From Vibrio sp. 99-70-13A1 (GTDB lineage: Bacteria > Pseudomonadota > Gammaproteobacteria > Enterobacterales > Vibrionaceae), in contig NZ_VTXD01000045.1 in assembly GCF_013114625.1 (NCBI RefSeq), forward strand, positions 1-32,097: DNA of 32,097 nt, given 5' to 3'. A program made the translations under genes and the position numbers. Under the pieces are notes generated by a model. It was given only the letters and a program-made list of their open reading frames with translations. It did not search any database and was not told where the DNA came from. This document shows, piece after piece, positions 25,547 to 32,097 of the stretch (position 1 is its first letter; each line of letters starts with the position of its first letter).

Positions 25547-27724
25547 CTAGTGAGATAAAAATGCAGCGACAGTCGCTGAAAAGTCTATAGGTTTCACAAA
25601 CTCTGGGTCATCTAACGGAAGTAGACCATGCCACAGTTGTTCAAGTTCCCCAACTAGTTGAATCGCTTCTGATAAAGTGTAGTCGCTTTTTACTTGAGTC
25701 GTTTGAAATGCGATCCAATGAACCAATAAAGACATCGCACTATCTACTACTGCTCTATCAGCTATATTATTGCTATCTGCTACATTTATTGAAGCCGCGT
25801 ACGATAACAGATCTGGGATCAAAGTTTGTAAGTTTTGCTGCCTTAACGGAGATGGTACGCCCATCACCATAATGGCTTCTTTATTTCTCGCCTTAAGCTC
25901 TATACCTAATTGTAATAACATCGGACCAAAAGTCTGCGAGGTTTGCATAAGCTCAGGTTCAACCTTCAAAGACAAAGGGACAAGTAATGGCTGACTCTTT
26001 AATGGGGCTTGCTGAGTATCAAGTTGCCCTATTATTCTCAGTAGTTCTGCTTTAGCTAATGACAGTAGAACACAGCCATATTTCCCGCCCATGACAAGGT
26101 ATTGCCTTTCAACAACTGAAACCGCTTTTCCTAACTCTGTTATTGGTTGTATCACATTTGATACAGACTTCGAGCTATCCGCCACTTTATGAGAATTATC
26201 TCGCTCTGAAATCAGAGAAGTCTCGGTATTTTTACGACTATCTTGCCTATCAACGTTTCTCGGTGAGTCTGGTGCATCAATTGAAGCCGGGATTTTCTCT
26301 TTTCTCGGTTCGTAAGACTTAGTGTAAGTATCTGAGGAATACTCCACATTCGATGTATTTAAAAGCTCTTTATACGCTTTAACCTCTCGCTTCGAAGGTG
26401 CGGGTTCACCATATCGTTGTGGCGGCTCTTTCTCTTTTCTTGGCGCTGGTCTTGATTCAATCCAATCTTGGCGCTCCACCACTCCTTCCCTTTGATTTGG
26501 AGTTGAAGCGGTTTGGGAGTAATGACTTGGCTGGTCTTGAACCTCATTAGCAACTTGAGATTCAGATTCAACTTTTCGAGGATAAGATGGTGTTTGCTCT
26601 ATAGCCTGCAACACTCGTTCAGGAACGGAGGAGTCAGCATTATCAGAGTCGACAACTTCAGCATGAGGCATTGCTGGCACTTCTTGATGAAAAGCAGACT
26701 CCCTCATAGGTACTGCATCGATCAGCTTGGTTTGAGCAAGCCCATCACTTAAAGCTTGATAAATAAAATCATGCACAAGACGAGCTTGATGGAAGCGAAC
26801 CTCATGCTTTGCAGGATGCACATTCACATCAACTTGATGGGGATCGATTTCAATAAAGAGTACATACGTAGCAAATTGGTCAGGGCGCAAGCTGTTTTCA
26901 TAACTTTGGCGAATAGCATGATTGATCAGCTTGTCACGCATCATACGACCGTTCACATAGCAGTATTGCAGATCGCTTTGCTGTCTTGCTCCGTCTGGCG
27001 TGGTTATCCAACCATGCAATTTCAGCCCTTGGTGATCAAGCTCAATTCTAAGCATGTGACGCACGAAAGAGTTCCCACATACTGCTGATATGCGCTTTTC
27101 AGCTTGAATCTCGGTTTTAGCTGCTCGGTACTGACGAATCATTTTTCCGTTATGACGTAAGTTAATCGTCACATCAAAGCGGCTTAGAGCAATGCGTTTA
27201 AGAAGCTCATCAATATGAGTGAACTCTGTTTTCTCGGTTCTTAGAAATTTACGTCTTGCTGGCGTGTTGAAGAAAAGATCGAGTACTTCAACAGATGTTC
27301 CGATTGGATGTGCTGCTGGTTGTAATTTCACCTGCATATCACGACCTTCGCTGTAAGCAGACCATGCTTGATCTTGAGTGGCCGGTCTAGAGGTCATAGT
27401 CAGGCGAGCGACAGAGCTAATACTGGCAAGAGCTTCACCACGAAAGCCCAAGCTCACAATGGCTTCTAGATCATCCAGAGTATGAATTTTAGATGTCGCA
27501 TGTCGACTCAAAGCTAGCGCGAGTTCACCTTTCACGATCCCTTTGCCATTATCTCGGACACGGATCATTTTAGAGCCACCTTTCTCGATATCAATATCGA
27601 TTCGTGTTGCCCCTGAATCCAAGCTATTTTCAACCAGTTCCTTTACTACCGAAGCCGGTCTCTCTACCACCTCACCCGCTGCAATTTGGTTTGCCAAACG
27701 GGCAGGCAATATCTTTATCGTCAT
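25547..27724 (-). CDS. mutL: DNA mismatch repair protein MutL
   Basis: This GHKL ATPase links MutS mismatch recognition to MutH and UvrD. The 725-residue protein has the N-terminal ATPase with ELVENSLDSGATRIDI, the ATP lid RVRDNGKGI, and GFRGEALASISSVARL (about 1-330). A long low-complexity linker (about 350-530, rich in Ser, Pro, Glu, Lys and Gln) follows, then the C-terminal dimerisation domain starting VERQYLVMGG. There is no DQHAxxE endonuclease motif, as expected for species using MutH. It is longer than E. coli MutL (615 aa), the difference lying in the linker. It follows amiB by 29 bases. Confidence 0.97.
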   Translation of the reverse strand: MTIKILPARLANQIAAGEVVERPASVVKELVENSLDSGATRIDIDIEKGGSKMIRVRDNGKGIVKGELALALSRHATSKIHTLDDLEAIVSLGFRGEALASISSVARLTMTSRPATQDQAWSAYSEGRDMQVKLQPAAHPIGTSVEVLDLFFNTPARRKFLRTEKTEFTHIDELLKRIALSRFDVTINLRHNGKMIRQYRAAKTEIQAEKRISAVCGNSFVRHMLRIELDHQGLKLHGWITTPDGARQQSDLQYCYVNGRMMRDKLINHAIRQSYENSLRPDQFATYVLFIEIDPHQVDVNVHPAKHEVRFHQARLVHDFIYQALSDGLAQTKLIDAVPMRESAFHQEVPAMPHAEVVDSDNADSSVPERVLQAIEQTPSYPRKVESESQVANEVQDQPSHYSQTASTPNQREGVVERQDWIESRPAPRKEKEPPQRYGEPAPSKREVKAYKELLNTSNVEYSSDTYTKSYEPRKEKIPASIDAPDSPRNVDRQDSRKNTETSLISERDNSHKVADSSKSVSNVIQPITELGKAVSVVERQYLVMGGKYGCVLLSLAKAELLRIIGQLDTQQAPLKSQPLLVPLSLKVEPELMQTSQTFGPMLLQLGIELKARNKEAIMVMGVPSPLRQQNLQTLIPDLLSYAASINVADSNNIADRAVVDSAMSLLVHWIAFQTTQVKSDYTLSEAIQLVGELEQLWHGLLPLDDPEFVKPIDFSATVAAFLSH

Positions 27725-27753
27725 AACTTCATCTTTTATTCTGAATCCAGCAA

Positions 27754-29475
27754 TTACTTATGCGGAATTATCAGTACTTGCCCGATTGCGAGTTCATCCG
27801 AACGCAACTTGTTGGCTTGTCGAATGCTATTCACACTCACCCCGTATTTGGATGCGATCTTACCTAAGAACTCCCCTCGTGCGACTTTATGCCTACGCAG
27901 CGGAATATCTTTCAAACTCACGGTCACTTTGAGTTTTTGTCCAACTTTAAGTGTTTCTGATTTCAGGCGGTTTTCACGCTTAATCGATGCAACTGATACT
28001 TTATATTTACTCGCAATCTTACCTAAATACTCACCAGCTTTAACAACATGAGTCACCGTTTTAGTCTCAACTGAGTTTGTCATTTTAGGCACTACTAAAG
28101 AATCTGCGACTCCAGGAATTTTAAGTACTTGACCAATCGCTAGGCTACTTGATTTCAAGCCATTGGATTTCATTATGGCTTGTGTAGAAGTTCCGTATTT
28201 TTTAGCAATAACCGATAGAGATTCTCCACGACTGACTTTATGGGAAGTTTGCTTTGAAGAGGAGCCTGAGAGGATGGTGCCTTCAGGTGGATTCGCCTTT
28301 AAATACTTCACAACAGCTTGTGCAATAGAGCGAGCAAGTTTGTCTTGATGCGAACGCTGGAAAAGCAACTTCTCTTCTGTAGGGTTAGATATAAACCCCG
28401 TTTCAACCAATACTGACGGAATTTGAGGAGATCTCAAGACCGCTAAACTTGTATTGATCGGCTTTGAATTATGCAGTTTCGCGACTTTACCCATCTCCGA
28501 CAAAATCTCTTTTGCCAGTTTATAACCTTCTTTTTGCGAATGACTAAACTGAAGATCAAGCAAAGTTTGGTTTACATTTTTATCTGCAATATTCCCTGTA
28601 AATGCCGCACCACTACCACCCAATAATTCAGACTGCTTTTCTTTATTTTCAATCCAGCGTGAAATTTCCGTATTCGCTCGTCGCGTATTAAGTACAAATA
28701 CAGATCCACCACGAGGTTGTGGAGTAGTAAAAGCATCGGCGTGAATAGAGATAAGCAGATGTGCCTCATTTTCACGAGCAATAGCAACCCGTCGATTTAA
28801 GTTAACAAAGTAATCAGAATTTCGTGTTAAACGAGTTTTAATGCCAGGAACCGCATTTAAGTTAGCCGCCAGCTTTTTAGAAATACTCAATGTCGCGTTT
28901 TTCTCATACTTGCGAGAAGGACCAATAGAGCCAGGGTCTTCACCACCATGACCAGGGTCGATAACAATCAAAATATCTTGCTTGCGTGGAACTTGAGTAA
29001 TGCTCTTACTTACCGCAGGTTTAGTATTTGAAGCCGCAGACTTAGTCGAGGAGCTTTTAGCCCCATGTGGGAAATCGATAACTAAACGATGCCCATACTG
29101 ACCACCAGGGGTCGGCTTAAGCTTAAATAACTCAGCCTTAGAGGCTTTCTTTAATTCAAAGACTAAACGGTAAGTACTTTTTTCTGGAGGAGAACTTTTG
29201 CGTACTTTGCTTAAGACAGGGCTGTCTTTCACCGTAATAGGAAGCTTACTTTTTAGGGTCGTTTTTTTAAGATCAACAACTAAACGGCTTGGGCTACTCA
29301 AAGTGAAATAACTGAAATCGGCTTCCGCCTTCAGATCAATCACAACTCGAGTCTCTTCCGGTGAAGGCCATACCCTCAACCCTTCAAGTGCGTTAGCAAG
29401 AATAGGAGGGGAGATAAAAAATGTAAATGCAGTGATAACCGTTATCACTGCAGATAAAAGATGCCTAAAAATCAA
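27754..29475 (-). CDS. amiB: N-acetylmuramoyl-L-alanine amidase AmiB
   Basis: This periplasmic amidase splits septal peptidoglycan. Start TTG at 29475: GGAG lies 5 bases upstream, and TTGA overlaps the tsaE stop by 4 bases, a translational-coupling arrangement. The 573 residues run: signal peptide (hydrophobic to about 27, PILANA), AMIN septal-targeting domain (about 31-138), a Ser/Lys linker, zinc-amidase domain with His176 in DPGHGG, Glu191, His245 in SIHADAF and the catalytic Glu of ETGFISN, then three LysM domains to the C terminus (each with HKV-x-RGE or HVV-KAGE and ending in IGQVLxIP or VGQKLKV). E. coli AmiB lacks LysM; tandem LysM is common in vibrios and relatives. Confidence 0.96.
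   Translation of the reverse strand: MIFRHLLSAVITVITAFTFFISPPILANALEGLRVWPSPEETRVVIDLKAEADFSYFTLSSPSRLVVDLKKTTLKSKLPITVKDSPVLSKVRKSSPPEKSTYRLVFELKKASKAELFKLKPTPGGQYGHRLVIDFPHGAKSSSTKSAASNTKPAVSKSITQVPRKQDILIVIDPGHGGEDPGSIGPSRKYEKNATLSISKKLAANLNAVPGIKTRLTRNSDYFVNLNRRVAIARENEAHLLISIHADAFTTPQPRGGSVFVLNTRRANTEISRWIENKEKQSELLGGSGAAFTGNIADKNVNQTLLDLQFSHSQKEGYKLAKEILSEMGKVAKLHNSKPINTSLAVLRSPQIPSVLVETGFISNPTEEKLLFQRSHQDKLARSIAQAVVKYLKANPPEGTILSGSSSKQTSHKVSRGESLSVIAKKYGTSTQAIMKSNGLKSSSLAIGQVLKIPGVADSLVVPKMTNSVETKTVTHVVKAGEYLGKIASKYKVSVASIKRENRLKSETLKVGQKLKVTVSLKDIPLRRHKVARGEFLGKIASKYGVSVNSIRQANKLRSDELAIGQVLIIPHK
29330..29361. repeat. 32-bp exact repeat, copy 2 (inside amiB)
   Basis: It is identical to 14033-14064 and in the same orientation. 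Here it codes for AmiB residues 39-50 in the first strands of the AMIN domain, so this copy is the original and the rlmB-tail copy is the derivative. Confidence 0.9.
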
Positions 29476-29936
29476 TTTAACTCCAACTGACCAAGCAAGC
29501 GCTGCCCATATTCATTATTAGCGGTTAAAGAAACAATACGGTGATCATCTTGGTAGCGAATATCAATATCCATATCAGCTTCAGGTAACATACCGACTCC
29601 TTTTTCAGGCCATTCCACTAAGCAAATAGCATCAGGAGTAAAATAATCACGAATACCCATAAATTCTAACTCTTCAGGATCGGCAAGTCGGTACAAGTCG
29701 AAATGATAAACCTGCCAATCAGCCAACTGATATGGTTCAACTAAAGTGTAAGTCGGGCTTTTTACATTCCCTTGATGACCAAGTGCTCTTACAAAACCGC
29801 GGCTGAATGTCGTTTTCCCCGCACCAAGATCGCCATGCAAATAAATAGTCGTTTGCTGTGAGCATAGATTTGAAAGACTGGTGCCTAATTGAATCGTTGC
29901 TTGCTCATCTTTCAAAATAAATTGTTTCGTGCTCAT
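29472..29936 (-). CDS. tsaE: tRNA threonylcarbamoyladenosine biosynthesis ATPase TsaE
   Basis: This is the ATPase partner of TsaB-TsaD in making t6A37 on ANN-reading tRNAs. The start at 29936 (154 aa, MSTKQFILKD) is preferred over an upstream in-frame start at 30020: AGAGA is upstream and the shorter form fits the family length. Walker A GDLGAGKT lies at 35-42, followed by SPTYTLVEPY and the FDLYRL / LVEWPEK motifs typical of TsaE. The gene overlaps amiB by 4 bases. E. coli has nnr between queG and tsaE; here it is absent. Confidence 0.96.
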   Translation of the reverse strand: MSTKQFILKDEQATIQLGTSLSNLCSQQTTIYLHGDLGAGKTTFSRGFVRALGHQGNVKSPTYTLVEPYQLADWQVYHFDLYRLADPEELEFMGIRDYFTPDAICLVEWPEKGVGMLPEADMDIDIRYQDDHRIVSLTANNEYGQRLLGQLELN

Positions 29937-30144
29937 GAATAAATTCTCTAAATATCGATCGTTGACTATATAAAAATCAAATGAACAAGAATAGTAAACC
30001 GTGTTGCTTTTGAGAGACAAGATCTCAAATGTAAGTTATATGAAAAATAAGCAAGAAAGTACGCGAGTTCTGGTTAATTTCTTCAAGATCCGTTAAGATC
30101 CGCCCCCATTTTTTGTTTGACCTCATAAAAACAGAGCTGACAAC

Positions 30145-31269
30145 ATGAACCTTGACCAACTTGCAGAACAAATAAAAGTTTGGGCTAAAGAACTCGGATT
30201 CCAAAAAGTAGGGATCTGCGATATAGACTTAAGCGAACACGAAGCAGCACTGCAAGATTGGTTAGACAAAGGCTACCATGGTGAAATGGATTGGATGGCA
30301 CGCCATGGAATGATGAGAGCACGCCCTGATGAACTTCACCCAGGAACCGTCCGAGTAATCAGTGCTCGAATGGATTATCTTCCTCCTGAAGCTCAGTTCG
30401 CTTCTAATTTAAATGATACTACTCAAGCCTATATCAGCCGTTATGCTCTTGGCCGCGATTACCATAAACTCGTTCGTAATCAGCTTAAAAAGCTTGGGCA
30501 AAAAATCGAGCAAGAAGTGGAAGGTTTAGATTACCGACCTTTTGTCGATTCTGCTCCGATATTAGAGCGCCCACTCGCGCAAAAGGCAGGACTAGGTTGG
30601 ACGGGTAAACATTCCTTAATTCTAGATAAAGAATCCGGTTCTTGGTTCTTCCTTGGAGAGCTACTCGTTAATATCCCATTACCTGTAGACACACCGAGTG
30701 TTGATGAATGTGGGAAGTGCACAGCTTGCATCACTTCATGCCCGACAGGAGCAATTATCGAAGAAGGTATCGTTGATGCTCGAAAGTGCATCTCATACCT
30801 GACAATTGAATTCGATGGTGTTATTCCTGAGGAATTCAGAAAACCTATAGGTAACAGAATTTATGGCTGCGATGACTGCCAGCTAGTTTGCCCTTGGAAT
30901 AGACACGCTGAAGTTAGCATCCAAAAAGACTTCCACCGTAGAGAAGATTTTCAAGACTCAGATCTTGTTCAACTCGCAAGCTGGGACGAAACAACATTCC
31001 TGAAAAAGATGGAAGGCTCTGCGATTCGACGTATTGGGCACCAACAATGGCTTCGTAATTTGTTCATCGCAATGGGGAACGCTCCTTACCAGCAGCGAAT
31101 CGTCGATACTTTAGAAGGCAACTTAGGAAAAAGTGAATTATTAGATGTTCATATTTTATGGGCATTAGAGCAACAGTCTCAGCAGTTACCTACTGGTACA
31201 AGTAAGATAGCAAGCAAAAAACAAAGACTGATTCGTATTGTTGAAAAAGGGCTACCAAGAGACGCATAA
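30145..31269 (+). CDS. queG: Epoxyqueuosine reductase
   Basis: It performs the last step of queuosine synthesis in tRNA, a cobalamin- and iron-sulfur-dependent reduction of epoxyqueuosine. The 374-residue protein has the N-terminal cobalamin-binding half (YISRYALGRDYHKL, PFVDSAPILERPLAQKAGLGW), two 4Fe-4S motifs (CGKCTACITSCPTGA and, in the second, CDDCQLVCPWNRH, with an extra Cys at ARKCISYLT), and a C-terminal HEAT-like helical region. Divergent from tsaE. The 208-base divergent gap contains two AAGATCCG copies 10 bases apart (about 30088-30105), possibly regulatory. The transcript probably ends at the hairpin at 31542. Confidence 0.97.
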   Translation: MNLDQLAEQIKVWAKELGFQKVGICDIDLSEHEAALQDWLDKGYHGEMDWMARHGMMRARPDELHPGTVRVISARMDYLPPEAQFASNLNDTTQAYISRYALGRDYHKLVRNQLKKLGQKIEQEVEGLDYRPFVDSAPILERPLAQKAGLGWTGKHSLILDKESGSWFFLGELLVNIPLPVDTPSVDECGKCTACITSCPTGAIIEEGIVDARKCISYLTIEFDGVIPEEFRKPIGNRIYGCDDCQLVCPWNRHAEVSIQKDFHRREDFQDSDLVQLASWDETTFLKKMEGSAIRRIGHQQWLRNLFIAMGNAPYQQRIVDTLEGNLGKSELLDVHILWALEQQSQQLPTGTSKIASKKQRLIRIVEKGLPRDA

Positions 31270-31280
31270 CCTCCCTACCT

Positions 31281-31683
31281 TTATACACCGCTATTGTTCA
31301 TCACAACTCAGCAAGAATTAATAATGATTGCACACTTAATGACATCACTTTCCTGCACAAATTTATGCTGCAATGTTTGATATTGTTCTCAAATTCAATA
31401 ATGTGGAAAAGATTTAATAAGTTGGTGGGATTGAAGCATATCGTGAAAGTTAAACACATTCCTAATAAATGACTAAGATCAAAAAACAAGAGCTTAACGA
31501 TCTTTAAACTCGAAAGGTAAAATAGGGGCTCGACAGTAGAAGCCAATAAAAACAACTACTTATATATTATTGGCGTTTTTCAAAAAACAAATATTAAAAA
31601 AAGATCTTTTCTATAGACAATAAGAATCTGCACTGAAACAAGTTTATCAACTAACTTATCCACACATAGGGTTTTGTGGATAA
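31281..31683. promoter_or_regulatory. Cluster of DnaA-box-like sites (datA-like locus candidate)
   Basis: Sites, compared with TTATNCACA: TTATACACC at 31281-31289 (+, 8 of 9), TTTTCCACA read on the minus strand at 31402-31410 (8 of 9), TTAAACACA at 31450-31458 (+, 8 of 9), TTATCCACA at 31656-31664 (+, perfect) and TTATCCACA on the minus strand at 31675-31683 (perfect). I found no clean IHF consensus; TATCAA at 31645-31650 is the nearest half-match. Function is inferred from sequence and position only. Confidence 0.5.
31542..31580 (+). terminator. Possible terminator downstream of queG
   Basis: GCCAATAA (31542-31549) pairs with TTATTGGC (31567-31574) across a 17-base loop. GTTTTT follows. The stem is AT-rich, so strength is uncertain. 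Confidence 0.45.
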
Positions 31684-31685
31684 GT
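31654..31685. promoter_or_regulatory. Inverted pair of consensus DnaA boxes
   Basis: Perfect 11-base arms, ACTTATCCACA and TGTGGATAAGT, are separated by 10 bases. Each contains the highest-affinity DnaA box TTATCCACA. The two boxes face each other about 19 bases apart start to start. Confidence 0.75.
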
Positions 31686-31773
31686 CTGTTTACAGGTGCG
31701 AGTAAACCTCAGATTCCATTATATAGATCTGATAGTTACTAGCATTCCATTTGCTAATTCATATTTGAGACGC

Positions 31774-31799
31774 AAAAATATCCACCGAAAAGGAGGATT
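31774..31799 (-). terminator. Probable terminator of the tRNA operon
   Basis: On the minus strand ATCCTCC-TTTTC-GGTGGAT (one T-T mismatch) is followed by ATTTTTG. It is about 100 bases beyond the tRNA-Gly 3' end. Confidence 0.5.
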
Positions 31800-31896
31800 A
31801 ATTGTTTATTTTGGGGGATTATGCTTCGCAGCATTAAAGAAAGAGCGTGACCTAATAGTGTAGGTCTATCTCAAAACTCAGGGCTTAGAGATAAAT

Positions 31897-31972
31897 TGGA
31901 GCGATACATCGGGTTCGAACCGATGACCTCAACCTTGGCAAGGTTGCGCTCTACCAACTGAGCTAGTATCGC
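31897..31972 (-). tRNA. tRNA-Gly (anticodon GCC)
   Basis: A complete 76-base cloverleaf. The acceptor stem is GCGATAC/GTATCGC, the D arm contains AGCTCAGTTGGTAGAGC, and the anticodon stem CAACC/GGTTG encloses TTGCCAA with anticodon GCC. The T loop is TTCGAAC, and CCA is encoded at the 3' end. It follows an initiator tRNA-Met on the same strand, so both probably come from one transcript that extends beyond the window. Confidence 0.97.
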
Positions 31973-32049
31973 ATAAGCTAACCGTTCATCTTATCTGCTA
32001 AGAAGCTAAGTGCTTACTGTAAGGCAGTGACCAACGTCTAACTGTAATG

Positions 32050-32097
32050 TGGTTGCGGGAGCCGGATTTGAACCGACGACCTTCGGGTTATGAGCCC
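32050..32097 (-). tRNA. Initiator tRNA-fMet (anticodon CAT), truncated by the window edge
   Basis: The 3' 48 bases are present, from the anticodon arm to the encoded CCA. GGG-CTCATAA-CCC shows the three G:C pairs typical of initiator tRNA, and the T arm is GTCGTCGGTTCAAATCCGGC-like as in E. coli tRNA-fMet. The 5' half lies outside the window, so the C1-A72 mismatch cannot be checked. Confidence 0.92.

Larger units (their letters stand above)
31270..31896. other. 627-bp non-coding region between queG and tRNA-Gly
   Basis: This is the longest non-coding stretch of the window, AT-rich. It holds DnaA-box-like sites, a probable queG terminator and the probable terminator of the tRNA operon. Further minus-strand hairpins include GACCTA/TAGGTC (about 31849-31866) and ATGCT-GCGA-AGCAT (about 31820-31835). 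The 84-codon minus-strand frame at 31301-31555 is not credible as a gene. Its position corresponds to the E. coli datA locus; see findings. Confidence 0.6.

Noticed and set aside
27543..27932. 129-codon + strand frame antisense to mutL and amiB
   Set aside because: Shadow of two well-conserved genes on the other strand, with no signal peptide, domain or ribosome site.
31301..31555. 84-codon minus-strand reading frame in the queG-tRNA gap
   Set aside because: No ribosome site or recognisable family, and AT-rich composition; it overlaps DnaA-box-like sites and the queG terminator region.
31778..31786. ATATCCACC as a further DnaA box
   Set aside because: Two mismatches including the first position, and it lies within the probable tRNA-operon terminator stem, which explains the sequence.

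Overview
The window reads as a stretch of the main chromosome of a Vibrio. Best guess is a species close to the Splendidus group, judged only from overall protein similarity as I remember it. The evidence for Vibrio is the polar sodium-flagellum gene motX beside purA, vibrio-like DnaB, PurA and RNase R proteins, a zur-cheX pair, and moderate GC. Almost everything is conserved housekeeping sequence. I see no prophage, insertion sequence, integron or CRISPR array.

Layout from left to right. Positions 301-7489 carry a large surface lipoprotein of unknown function (+), zur and cheX (+), pgi (-) and yjbQ (+). A minus-strand unit, dnaB-alr-Omp85-like barrel gene, fills 7690-11396, with a small divergent outer-membrane gene of the DUF481 family (11572-12363, +). 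Next come, all on the minus strand, the ribosomal operon rpsF-rpsR-rplI, then rnr-rlmB, motX and purA. A small DUF2065 membrane protein lies on the + strand at 20191. The rest is the classic minus-strand cluster tsaE-amiB-mutL-miaA followed by hfq-hflX-hflK-hflC. Divergent queG (+) closes the protein-coding part. About 630 bp of non-coding DNA then leads to a tRNA-Gly(GCC) gene and a truncated initiator tRNA-Met gene, both on the minus strand.

How the genes work together: the right half concentrates cell-wall separation (AmiB), mismatch repair (MutL), tRNA modification (TsaE, MiaA, QueG), RNA regulation (Hfq), ribosome rescue (HflX) and FtsH control (HflKC). The middle holds translation and RNA decay genes (S6, S18, L9, RlmB, RNase R) and purine synthesis (PurA). 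The left half holds the replicative helicase, D-alanine supply, glycolysis and zinc control. Strong palindromic terminators separate the units, several serving converging genes on both strands.

Points that stand out: (1) the queG to tRNA-Gly gap carries two consensus DnaA boxes in inverted orientation plus several weaker ones, at the position that corresponds to E. coli datA; (2) a 32-bp exact repeat links the tail of rlmB to the coding sequence of amiB 15.3 kb away on the same strand; (3) motX has a near-consensus sigma-28 promoter; (4) a POTRA-less Omp85-type barrel is translationally coupled to alr; (5) there is no priB between rpsF and rpsR; (6) the large lipoprotein contains a duplicated cysteine-bearing module; (7) the DUF2065 gene is inverted relative to its neighbours.
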